A DNA stretch of 64,000 nt from Diorhabda sublineata (taxonomy: Eukaryota > Arthropoda > Insecta > Coleoptera > Chrysomelidae), in contig NC_079475.1 of NCBI RefSeq assembly GCF_026230105.1, positions 34,656,086 to 34,720,085 on the forward strand, in the 5' to 3' direction. Positions 11,236 through 21,838 of this stretch are shown here, one piece after another. The position numbers and the translations under genes are program-made. Numbering within the stretch: the first letter of the stretch is position 1; each line of letters opens with the position of its first letter. The notes under the pieces were generated by a model. That model did no database searches and was not told where the DNA came from. It saw only the letters and a list, made by a program, of their open reading frames with translations.

Positions 11236-12369
11236 AATTTACTAAAAGCCGGGATGATTGCGACCCTCAACTGTGGTCCAAGTACTGAAGATGTCGCCGT
11301 TGATGACAGTGAAGCTGCTATTGGCTCAATTTAGTATAAATTTACTAAAATTCAAGTTTTTGCCTATAGTAGGCGCCATAGTTGAAGAGGATGTTCTGAA
11401 ATCGAAACTGGTAGTCTATCAAAATTTTCGAATAGACTAGGAGGTCAACAAGAAATTAATTTCTTTTATAATTAAGTGACTACTGCACCAAAATTGAAAA
11501 AATATTTGACGAACATAGCAATGGGCCGGTCGGTATGTTACAAGTTGTCTTTCTACTTTTCTAAGACCCTAAATAATTATTTCCACAAAATATTTGCGAT
11601 ATTTTGGTTAAATTTTCACGCAAGCTAAAGATAGTTGATAGTTAATAGCAAATCACAACTAGCTGCACAGATATTTGATTCAAATAATTAAAAAAAATTA
11701 TCCACAATAACTTTGTTGTCTTCATATTTTGGTATATATTTTAGATTTGTTAATTTTCACTAAAAAGAAGAAGTGATATAGTCACAAAGTTACACTAGAT
11801 CTTCTAAATTGAAATTTTGACGTTTTTCTCCATTTTCAATAAAGTTATATCTATCAACGTACCTATCAAAATATTATAAAAAATATTTTCACCGATTATT
11901 TAATTCTATTAATCTCAAAATTAATTTTAATGAACAAGCCAAATACTACTTAACCTTCACTAGATGCTACCCTGTAAACAATTCTTGCAAATATGCTACA
12001 AAAATCACTATAGTATCTACCTAACCTGAGTAGTTGTTAAAATACTCAAGAACCAGTTGTAAGCTTAAATCTTATTTTCATTATCGAATATAAGGTTTAC
12101 ACATAGTTTGAATATTACCCTCTATGGTCCAACACTTATTTTAAAAGGGTTTTTAAGTTGGTTAATAATTAAATGATATGAATACTTTAACGGTGACAGG
12201 TACAACACCTAAAACCTTAAATGGATTTATACCTTATTTTGAAGTTCGTTTTTAGCAGTTCGCGTGGAATCTGAGATTTGATCAGCTCAACGGTCTGCGT
12301 GCAAACATTTTTTTTCTCTTGAGCTTCTGTGGATAATTCTTCAAGATCTACTTTTCTAGACATACAAGA
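11236..12369. other. Intergenic, no gene seen
   Basis: AT-rich. The 60-codon frame at 11258-11440 shows no family resemblance and I treat it as chance. Confidence 0.4.
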
Positions 12370-12374
12370 TAGTA

Positions 12375-12692
12375 ACAGAGCAGGAATTATTAGACCGCGT
12401 GTGATGTTCACCTGGATGTTTTTCCTTAGGATGCCATTATTTTTTAAGTGACGCATTAATTGGTCTTTTATTAATTGAGGAAAATGGAGTTGCCGTGTCG
12501 GTAAATTCGTGCTAGTAGGTAATTATGTTACAAATATTTTTTTCTCATGGATGAGTTGGACTCTAGGGATATTTGATTCCAACAAGACAGCACACCTCAT
12601 ATCAATCATGACTGATTTGCCTGATCTCCCGATTTGACCTCTCGTGATTTTTTAAAGCCGAGTTTATATTTACTACAGCACTTCGACATTTT
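12375..12692 (+). pseudogene. DDE transposase remnant (mariner-like, DFF..LK type)
   Basis: Broken frames on the plus strand read AGIIRPR, then EENGVAVSVNS, then (third frame) ELDSRDI.FQQDSTPHI, and last SRFDLS with FFKAEFI. The order G.I.P, ENG.AV.VNS, WFQQDG..HT and PDLTPLDFFLW..LK.EVY is that of the arthropod transposase group often annotated as DUF4817-containing. Frame changes and a roughly 80-base interruption after the first block show decay. Confidence 0.6.
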
Positions 12693-12859
12693 TTCTTATA
12701 TCAATTTGGTTGTATATATTTATTTTTGAAATGAGATCATTGAAAATAAAAATTTCCATTCCATTCCATCCGTTCCATTTTAACTTTCCACTCTGTATTA
12801 ATGCCAATTAGTTAATGAGTACTACCTATTCTTTAAAAAGTACATTCTTGATCATATAA

Positions 12860-13050
12860 TAATCGTTTCTAGATCAATGTCAGTTGGTACGGATAGTTTA
12901 ATTATGTGTAATATATAGAAGTTCATAATTAAACTACCGAAAATGCCATAAGGGATTTCGAGTATTTACACAACACGTAGGTACCACTCCTTTCAATTTT
13001 TTAAATATATAAAGACAAACAGTCAATTGACAAATCATTGTGTTTCTTGC
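12860..13050 (+). promoter_or_regulatory. Promoter of cuticle gene A
   Basis: TATA box TATATAAAG at 13006-13014; the likely start region CATTGTG lies 30 bases downstream. Two blocks further up are shared with genes B and C: TTCTAGATCAATGTCA at 12867-12882 and AGTATTTACACAACA at 12961-12975, the latter followed by TACCACTCC. Confidence 0.75.
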
Positions 13051-13083
13051 ATTAGCTGAGTACAATCGTTTCTCAAATATAAA

Positions 13084-14586
13084 ATGGCTTTCAAAGTAAG
13101 TTAATTGTCGATTGATGTATTTTGTGGATCTATTTTTGACATACTTGTTGTTATTATCTTTTTTGTAGGCTTTTTATTTCATTTTTTTTTTTTCACTTAT
13201 TCTGATTTTTCTCCAATTTAATTCTGTTTCTTAGAATTATTGATAAAATCTTATTCTGAAATGCAGAAATTGCTACCAAAAGTGAGATATTAGGAAAAGA
13301 ATAACGCTAGGCAAAAAGGCTTTTAGATGGAGAAACTTGGCAAAAATTTTTCCTTACAATAAAGGAATATGGCTATGAATAACAGATAACACTTTTTTCA
13401 CTGTTCTGGAAACAGTAGAAGTCCATATACTTGGAACTTGAAATTTTTTCCACTCCACCAGTAAATAATTCACTCACATGATTTTTTCACAATTTGTGAG
13501 TAATCCACCGACAGAAATTTACAAGCTTTCAGCAATCTAACAATGATGCTTCACGTTACAAGTTTCCTATTAACATTTTGTCTTTCTCCTCCAACTCCTT
13601 CGGTTGAATCATAAGTTCTGCCATTGACACATTTCCACAGACAATCTATTTCTCTCTCGATAAAGATGATTCTCAAAACTGGTTACCATTATTCGATAAA
13701 CATATTTCCCCGTAAATATTCCACCTTTTCGATAGTAAAAGTATAAACTAAGTAGAGGACACTAATTATATAAAGTCGATCCAAGTTTTTGTAGGTTTGC
13801 TATGTGAATTGTTAATTTAAATATATGATGATTATCGAGCTATAATACTGAATCGATATAAAAACCTATAGCAGAAACCTTATTCATAATTATCTATTCA
13901 GAATTAGTAATTTTGTATTTTTTCAGTATATCTGTTTCTTCGCATTCCTTGCTACCATCCAAGCTATTGCATTGAACCCTCACCAAGCCTATTCAGATGC
14001 TCCTACAGTATCATACTCCAGTGTATCCACTCCACAAGGATATGAAGCACCAGCTTATGCCAAATTAGCACCGTCTGGATCTTACGCCACTCCAGCAATC
14101 GCCAAATATACAGCTCCAGTTTCATATTCCGCTCCATCTTACAACAGTCCAGTTTACAAGAAACCCATTGCCGCTGAAGATTACTCAGCACCAGCTCACT
14201 ATCAATTCAATTACGCCATTGAAGATCCTCATACTGGTGACATCAAAAACCAACAAGAAACTCGTGAAGGCGACGTAGTAAAAGGAAGTTACTCCCTCGT
14301 TGAAGCTGACGGTTCAAAAAGAATCGTAGAATATACAGCTGATGCTCACAGCGGTTTCAACGCTGCTGTACACTGGCAACCAGCCGCATACCAAGCAAAA
14401 CCTGTAGCTGCCTACGCCCAGCCTACCTACAAAGTAGCTGCTCCTGCTGCCTACGCCCGGCCTACATACAAAGTAGCTGCTCCTGCTGCCTACGCCCAAC
14501 CTACCTACAAAGTAGTTGCTCCAGTTGCCCACGCTGAACCTACTTACAAAGTATTGAAACAGGCTGCTCCTGCCTATTACCACTGA
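13084..14586 (+). CDS. RR-2 cuticular protein, gene A
   Basis: A structural cuticle protein, secreted and expected to bind chitin. The model has two exons: 13084-13095 (ATG GCT TTC AAA, then GTAAGT) and 13927-14586 (after TTTTTTCAG), giving 223 residues with phase-0 joining. The start is certain because the short exon is conserved in all three paralogues. Residues 1-19 are a signal peptide ending AIA before LNPHQ. A low-complexity Ala/Ser/Tyr/Pro region follows. The Rebers-Riddiford RR-2 domain spans about 96-155, with GDIKNQQETREGD, VKGSYSLVEADGS and YTADAHSGFNA. The tail has four diverged copies of a 13-residue unit around YAQPTYKVAAP and ends QAAPAYYH. Unlike B and C it has VHWQP where VHREP is usual. 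Poly(A) signal AATAAA at 14630. The intron is 831 bp. Confidence 0.93.
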
Positions 14587-14635
14587 TTTTTTTATTAAAT
14601 ATTGATATTTATTTATTTATTATTTGGACAATAAA

Positions 14636-15900
14636 AAATGAAATTTGAATAAGCCTTTCACTTCGCCTCGAGCTTTCAACATAATTTAGTTTTGTTTATA
14701 AATATTTAAAAGTAATTCTAAAAGGTTGTTGTTATTACAGTAAAATCTAGCAAACTAAATATGAAATTGGTCAGCTATTGCTACATAAAAACAGACAACG
14801 AAAAATAACTTTTTATAATCCATTGAAATTTTTATATTTTTTTGTGTTTTCTCAGGGTTAAGGTTTTATTAGGTTATAGCGTATTACCATATCAGGAAAT
14901 TGACATAAATAAACAGCTGGTGATGAAACCGTATAATAGCATAAGTCCCAAACATAATCAGAGTTCGAAGGGTTTAGTATGTAAAATTCTAATTTCGATT
15001 TATTTTGTATCGATTTTAAAATACCAGGAATTTGTGGTCGATGCTTTTCGGAAGAAGTGGTATATCGCAGCTCAAATTTCGGACGAACATGATTCCTATT
15101 ATTGGAGATTTAAAATTCACTGTATCTGGAACGTTGGCAACTGTGGTGATTTCAGCATGAGATCAATCAGATAAACCTTCAGTTTCTTGGAACACATTTT
15201 CCTTTGTGCGTACGAATGTTCAAAGCTTGTTTGTTACCATTTGGTCCAAAGGGAGTAGCTACAATTGGTAACGAAAATATTACAAGTTAATTATGTTGTT
15301 ATTTTTTTCTAATAGCTATTGGAATTGAACAAAATAATTGAATTAAATATATTATCCTATTTTTATAAAATTGTTATAGAGTTTATAAAGAAAAAGTTTT
15401 GAAATTAAATGATACTGTTTTTTTACACAATAAGTATATGAATAGAATTGAGTAGAGTGCTAAATACGCTTAGCTATTTTCATAGGTATGAAGTGCAGTA
15501 CTAAGGTCTGGTAAAAGTATACCTTCATAACAGAACATCAACACAGAAAAAAATATTATTTTACTTTTACAGTAATAAGATTGCATTATGAACGTAATCA
15601 AGCAGGTAGGAGCTGTTATTTTGAACTTCAATTCAACATTTGTCAGTTTTGATTACTTTATTGGAAACATATCTCATGAATAATCGTATACGCGTAAGAA
15701 ATTTGTGGGAATGGTGTTAAACCCTTACTCCAATAAAATCACAAAAATTATATAAATATTTTTCAATTATAGATATTCATAAATAGTTGAAACATAAACA
15801 AAACATTCTGTTTTCTTTTTCCAATCAAGTTAGATTATGTTTTAACTGTCTTAAACTAATTACAACTAATATAGATATAATATTTTTATGTCAAAATCAT
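14636..15900. other. Intergenic, no gene assigned
   Basis: A plus-strand frame at about 15020-15170 reads EFVVDAFRKKWYIAAQISDE. It faintly resembles the C-terminal block seen in some transposon-encoded proteins (YVVV..KKWY.G.V....), but the match is too short to name. The rest is AT-rich without features. Confidence 0.35.
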
Positions 15901-16785
15901 GAAAAATAAAATGTTTTTTGAATAACATGCTCTGGGGTTTTGTTCTGTCTTGGCTGTGCTCAGGTTTTTCTCCACTACACCAGCTCAGGAGCTTAACTCT
16001 TTTGAATCTTCTCATTATCCTACGTTGGTGCAGCAGCTGGATTGCTTCGATGATATTTATGGTTTCTTCCGCTTGCCCAAACTTCTCTGCATCATTTCTT
16101 TATTTACAGTACACATACTGCTTAGTAGCGTCCTTTTTTCTTTTTCTAATAATGTTTTTTTCGAGTTCTTTAATAATATTATTCAAAATAGTTACTTTTA
16201 TTTTGTAGCGTTATAATGATTGTTTAAGTACTATAATTTTTCTCGACTTTTCTCTGTTCCTGATTTTCTCACGGAAGAGCTGTCTCTTCAACATCTTTTT
16301 CTCGGAGTTTCTGAGGATGTGACTACAGTGGAGGGTGCTATGGACGATCTAGGTTCTGGAAAATGAGTTTTATTGAATTGAACATCCATTTTTCTTGAAA
16401 CCTCAGTGCAGTACATTTCTTATTAGAATTGTTTTAAGTAAGTAATTACTTACCACTAATGGTTGAACATATTTAGGCAGTTCAGAGAATATGGTGGCGA
16501 CTTTCTCATTAAGCAAACGATCGTTTGACATAGTATCAGTCTTGTAGAACCACATTTGATCCAAATGAACATATTCAATTATTTACTGTTGGATTCCAAT
16601 TATCAATTTTAAGATTGTTTATCCACGTTTATAAAAAATATAAATATACATTATTATTTAAAAAAATTGACAAAAAACTGTCACTGGTCTAATTGGAATC
16701 ATAATAATGGCTATTTATGCAACAAGTGAGTAAAGTAATACTTTTTCACGATTAGGACGGTTTGACTAATTGTGAAAAAAAGTTA
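15901..16785 (-). other. Broken coding-like stretches, unidentified
   Basis: On the minus strand a clean frame near 16465-16560 reads MSNDRLLNEKVATIF, then SELPKYVQPLV, and stops at a GTAAGT word that could be a donor site. Further along the strand, near 15975-16320, broken frames read TVVTSSETPRKRC and EETINIIEAIQLLHQRR. These look like parts of one old protein-coding element. I do not recognise it. Confidence 0.35.
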
Positions 16786-17285
16786 CTTTACTCTAGAGTT
16801 TCATAGAAAAATTTTTCTACGTCCGTAGACTTAAAAAAAATCGACAAAACTTTTATCAATTTTTGTTTTGAAATAGTAATATTAAAAGTACAGCTGTGAG
16901 CATTAATAATTTGGAATGAAGAAGATGTTACATTACTATTAGAACATGAATTGGCAACATTTAACGAATTCAAAGAAATAACATCGTCAATAGTTGTGTT
17001 AGTACTTATTGGATTGTTGGTAGGATCGTGAACATTTACAACGTTGAACTAGTTGTTCCCTTTAAAATTTTCTCTACGGAATCCATTTTGTCTACGTAAC
17101 CTTCCACACCGTGTTGGATTTCCACCCATCGTGCTTCTTTAGTTGAATTATATCACCACCGGAATCCACTAATAGAGACGCCGAACAGCGTCGAAATGTA
17201 TGCCCAGTGTAGTTTTTTGGATTAGGTAAATTCAAATATGTTGCGATATGCCAGGGAATTTTGGAAAAGGGATTTGTTCAGCTCT
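16786..17285 (-). pseudogene. Crypton-like tyrosine recombinase, C-terminal part (copy 1)
   Basis: Minus-strand frame: IATYLNLPNPKNYTGHTFRRCSASL, here in two pieces (IATYLNLPNPKN and YTGHTFRRCSASL), followed by LVDSGGDIIQLKKHDGWKSN. This is the H-x-x-R box and the next helices of a tyrosine recombinase. After a one-base shift it continues VEGYVDKMDSVEK, where the Tyr sits at the place of the catalytic nucleophile (normally TVAEGYIE). The end carries the Asn-rich tail typical of the animal Crypton-like family (NIT, SCTFNI). In such elements the recombinase cuts and rejoins DNA through that Tyr. Frameshift and missing N-terminus show this copy is dead. Confidence 0.75.
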
Positions 17286-18060
17286 TGTTTTTTATATCAT
17301 ATCATGTGTTTCTTTTGTATTATTGTTTCGTCCTAGGTCACAGACAGACACACACACAAACCTAGTTTAAGGCCACCTCTTCGAAAATACAACCCTTTGA
17401 AAGATACTTTACAGTAAGAGCTTCCTATCAGTATCATAAGTCGTTTTTGCTGCCTGTTTTCCATCCTACTTCTATGAGTTAAGTGGAATTCCGGCCATCC
17501 TCATCTTTTCCTCACGGTAGTGCCTTGCACGCTCCATATTTTTTCTTTTGTTTGACGTTCTTCTTGGGCTTGTGTTTTTCAGAACCAGTATGGATAAATT
17601 CCCAACTGACCGGTAATGACTAAAGGTGATCTTAAAGAGTGGATCTACTTGCGAAATCTATTTCTACTCGAAAGTTTGTCGATTGAATTGACAAAGTGTC
17701 TAATAGTGGTCTGTTCTCTTCTTTTCTTCTTTTTGTGTTCCTGCTAGATGTGGTTTAGCTATTTACTAGGACCCTCAGCTCATCTTATCTCCTTCTGACA
17801 ATTTCCTTGATTATTCTTCCAATCTTCTACCGAAGTCTTTGTAAATGTACTAGGTCCTCATGTACCAAGATACGTTCTCCATATTAGGTTGGGTTTAGTG
17901 CTCTTTGCGATAACTCTTGTCAGTATATTCCTACCCTAGATAGATACATCATGATGGTGATAAAGATGACCATGATAAGGTGAAGTTTGTTCTTTAATTC
18001 TAGTTAAATAGTTTCTCGATGAGCCGTACTAATTAAATAAATTAGATTTGTCAAGGTAAA
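17286..18060. other. Spacer between the two Crypton-like copies
   Basis: About 770 bp of more balanced composition. No protein family could be read with confidence. It ends with a run of GAT-rich words (ATGATGGTGATAAAGATGACC) near 17950-17985. Confidence 0.4.
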
Positions 18061-18064
18061 TACT

Positions 18065-19005
18065 TATTGTATGAGTACTTATTGAATTGCTGGTAGGATC
18101 ATGAACATTTACAATGTTCACGATCTTTCATGTTCTTACAACTAGTTGTTGCCGTTAAAATTTTCACTGCGGAATCTATTTTTGTTTTGAGTCGTCTACG
18201 TAACTCCTACGTAAATCCTCTTATAAAGACGCCGAAGAGCGTCGAAATCTATGCCCATTGTAGTTTTTTGAATTAGGTGAATTCAAATATGTTGCGATAA
18301 GCGAGTGAATTCTTGAAAAGCTATTGATGATACCTACAACCTGGGTTTTGCATTTTCCATTTCTATACTGCAAAAGAAATGATCTGTTTTGACATTTGTG
18401 AGTAAATTTTTTATAAATGTTTACCAAGTTTAATCTATTGTCAGATATTTCACCAATAACAGTAAATCGACGTTGAACATTAGTTTTTGTATCAGCTACT
18501 GTGATAAATAAAACATTTCCGGTATTATTAAAATCGTAACACTGCATTTTATATAATTCCTCCCTTCGCAGAGCTCCAGCGATTCCTAATATTAAAGCAA
18601 CGTAAAAAATGTTACAAATCTAAGCTTACATTAAAATTTTTTGCTGTCATACCTTATGCATGAGATAATGATCGTCTGGAGCTTGCAACAGAAACTTATT
18701 AATTTCTTCACGGGCAAATGTTTTAGTTTTTTTGGGTCTATAACCAACTGATTTATTTTTCAAATATGCAATGAGTTTCGAGAATTTACTGGTGTCTACG
18801 TCGTTATTTACCATTAGGGTGCCTTTCAGTTTTGAATAAGTCTTCTTTAGTACGCCACTCCATAAAAGAATTATATTCCTTCAAATACTGTTCCCTGGAT
18901 TTCTCAGGGAGAAGATTCATAATCGGTGCAGTTGCCGATTCACCAATATCTGCTGGTGTACAGTTTACACTTTATTCACTATTACTATCCATTACTAATG
19001 ATAAT
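18065..19005 (-). pseudogene. Crypton-like tyrosine recombinase, N-terminal to HxxR (copy 2)
   Basis: Reading the minus strand from about 19000: MDSNSE and a stop, LLPEKSREQYLKEYNSFMEW, LWSGVLKKTYSKLKGTL, NNDVDTSKFSKLIAYLKNKS and GYRPKKTKTFAREEINKFL. After a 57-base interruption it reads VALILGIAGALRREELYKM. The latter is the first catalytic-Arg box of tyrosine recombinases. The frame runs on through DTKTNVQRRFTV and NGKCKTQV to YNGHRFRRSSASL, the H-x-x-R box. Just after that the segment with the Trp and catalytic Tyr is deleted, and a diverged tail follows that aligns with copy 1. The interruption starts GTATGA and may be a decayed intron. Same family and orientation as copy 1. Confidence 0.8.
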
Positions 19006-19394
19006 ACTACACTCGTTTTAATCAGACACAAAACGGATTTTCTTGAACGAATATCAAGAAATACAATTATGACAGTTTATCGAAGAAACACACACACACA
19101 CAGCCCACTATTTTGTTAAAACAATTTTATAATTATTTTTAAGCGTGTTGGAACAAACTTAATACCTCAGCTGGCAGTTGACAGATTCATGATCCGATTC
19201 TGCGTTCATTTCATGTGTTATTATTACTACAAGAAAACTTCTTAGAAAACACTGATCAATATACATGGGAATTATTTGCAAATATCAATGCAAAAAACTT
19301 GTTGTATAATTAACTCACTATTTTGAATCAGAAAGCAAAAATTTCTATACCGATATCATAATAATACACATTACAATACAATACAAAAATCATG

Positions 19395-21130
19395 TAATCC
19401 AGTCATGTCAAAGATTAGGCCCGCGGGCCGCTTCCGGCCCTTGGGCCGTATCAATAAGGCCCACGATCGCAATGTGTCACTGATGGAAGAATCATGTTTT
19501 TTAGAGCGTTTAGACTGCATCAATTCCTCTACGGATGATTTAAATACTTGTACTCTCAAGTCTACGGATGTTTATAAGTAATTTAAAGGGCAGCGCGTTC
19601 CTAGACAAGCGAGGGAGAGAGAGAGAGAGAGACAGTTCGCCATCTCTTAGCAGCAAGAGGAAATATCTTATTATTTTTGTCAAGAACTATAGAATCTTCC
19701 AAGCGCTTCTAGTCTAGACTAGAACCTTCCTTTACCATATAAAACGAGTGGGTCTACGCGACATGAGTCAATTGAGTTGAGTAATCGAAGCGATTGCATA
19801 CTTTTTCATAGAATGGGAAGGTAAACCATTGTGTTTGTTTTGTAATCGAACAGTTGCTGTTTGTAAGGAGTTTAATTTGAAGAGACACTATGATACAAAT
19901 CGGAGGTCAAAATTATTCAATTGTTACACTAAAAAAATAAGAATCGTCACATTGTCATATTTAGAATCTAAACTTAAAGGTCAACAATCGATGTTTACTA
20001 AAGCTAATACAGAGAGCGAAGAAGCCCTGAAATCAAATTTTATTATTGCATTAAAAATCGCTAAAAGATCAAAACCTTTCACTGATGGTGATTTTATTAA
20101 AGACTGTATGTTGAAAGTTGCCGATGTTTCATTTCCATCTCAAAAGTCAATAATTCAAAATATTTCGCTCTCAAGTAGCTTCAAGATTAAATGATTTATC
20201 TCAAAATTTGGTTCTTCAAATTAAGGAATTTACTTTTCACTAGCTGTTGACGAGAGCACTGATACTGTTGATACAGCTCAACTTGCTGTTTTTATACGAG
20301 GCATTAACATTAACTTTGAAATAACTGAAGAACTATTAAATTGCGTTCCATTGACAGGTACTACAACAGCAAATGATATTTATTCTGCAATTGAGCATTT
20401 GATATCAGAATACGAACTCGATTGGAATATATTTAGCAGCACAACTACGGATGGCGCTCCTGCCATGGCTGGCAAACATTCGGGCATTGTAACTAAATTA
20501 AAACAGAAAACATCAGGGAGTTTTGTGGGATTCATCAGGAATCATTGGCATCCAAACGTTTAAAAATGGACCATGTCATGCAACCTATAATTAAAATTGT
20601 AAATTTTATAAGGAGCAGAGGACTAAATCACCGACAATTCAGGCAATGTTTACAAGATTTGGACGAAAAGTTCTCTGATGACCCTTATTTCAAACAAATT
20701 TTAGCACAAGCTTAGTTTGAATCCGTAACACGGCTCCCACTGTTTGCAAAATGAAGATGTGGTTACCAATATTACGAGAGCCATTCAACTCCAATTAAAA
20801 GACTACACGTCATATTATCAACTTTATCGCGTATAATCATAGAGAAATTTTTAAGAACTTTTGTCAGAAAGCTGCGGCAATTTATGATATGAATTTTATC
20901 CATGGTATGGTGTGTCTACATTAGATGTATTAATTCTTGGTCATAAAATCGAAGGCATTTCTATACCACAGGGCTAAGGATATTGCTTACTGGGAAAAGA
21001 GGATCATTAGCACAAGAAGTTTCAAGTTTATTGGAAAAAATAAGCTTTCTATTATCCACTACTTGTTTTGTTTACAGAAGTGGTACTGTTGCTCATGAGT
21101 CGGATATTTAGGCTCCAAAAGTTTATTTTA
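19395..21130 (+). mobile_element. hAT element remnant, GTF2IRD2/ZBED5-like transposase
   Basis: The 5' end at about 19395-19465 has the sequence GGCCCGCGGGCCGCTTCCGG after TGTCAAA, typical of termini of this hAT group. The transposase starts with a zinc-finger part (CLFCN, then FNLKRHYDTNR; BED-type C2H2). It continues through KSNFIIALKIAKRSKPFTDG, AVDESTDTVDTAQLAVFIRG (first catalytic Asp), LTGTTTANDIY, STTTDGAPAMAGK (second Asp) and KMDHVMQPIIKIVNFIRSRG to LNHRQFRQCLQDLDEKF. At least three frame changes (near 20190, 20225 and 20560) break it. The C-terminal dimerisation part and 3' terminus are not found. It inserted between cuticle genes A and B. Confidence 0.85.
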
Positions 21131-21600
21131 TTGAAATTTAGTTTATTCTAACATTATTTGTGTTTTGATAATTATTAATTTTTAGGTTGTGTTCGACTTT
21201 TCAGATCTAGGTAGCCTTTTCTATTGCGTAAATTTTTTTTTAGATATTTAGTTATTTTATGATGGATTTTTCATTCCATTCTTCTTCAATACTTGATTGA
21301 AATCGGTTTTAGTGATCATATAGTCCATGCTAAAGGAGCATTTATTATTTTTCTACAATATATTTATATACTCACTACATCAGTATTTTTTCCAAAAAAA
21401 TTCGATTATAATATTCCAAAACAAAAATATTTGACTACAAGATTAAGATTAAGAAAAGATACATTGGAAGGTTTCATTCAAAATTTACGCAAAGTTATTT
21501 AAATGTGACCTCATAATTACCCTATTACAATATTTTTTATGTAGTAGATACCTACATTGCCTCAGTTTTTATTTATTATTAATAATTGTTCATGAAAAAA
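21131..21600. other. No gene assigned
   Basis: A 69-codon plus-strand frame (21293-21502) with a Lys/Arg-rich end has no recognisable family and may be part of an eroded element or chance. Confidence 0.3.
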
Positions 21601-21634
21601 TATACTAATAACACAAATAGGTTGATTATCTAAT

Positions 21635-21800
21635 AATTTTTTCTAGATCAATGTTAACGATACACATTTATTCTGTTTTTCATATATAATTTGATACTTA
21701 GATTGCGAAAGTTACCAAAAGTATTCACACATGTACCACGCCTTCAGATATTTTTCCAATATATAAAGACATACGATTGCCCACAAAACATTGTGTATCT
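21635..21800 (+). promoter_or_regulatory. Promoter of cuticle gene B
   Basis: TATATAAAG at 21760-21768, with ACATTGTG 28 bases downstream as the likely start. Shared upstream blocks: TTCTAGATCAATGTTA at 21641-21656, and AGTATTCACACATG followed by TACCACGCCTT at 21720-21744. Confidence 0.75.
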
Positions 21801-21838
21801 GGTATTTGTTCAATCTACTATTTATTTACATAAGCAAA

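Noticed and set aside
15918..16216. Two overlapping plus-strand frames with hydrophobic stretches like membrane segments
   Set aside because: T-rich strand giving Phe/Leu runs; the coding-like signal is on the minus strand.
19612..19632. GA microsatellite, possible regulatory GAGA sites
   Set aside because: Lies inside the hAT element; a simple repeat is the plainer reading.
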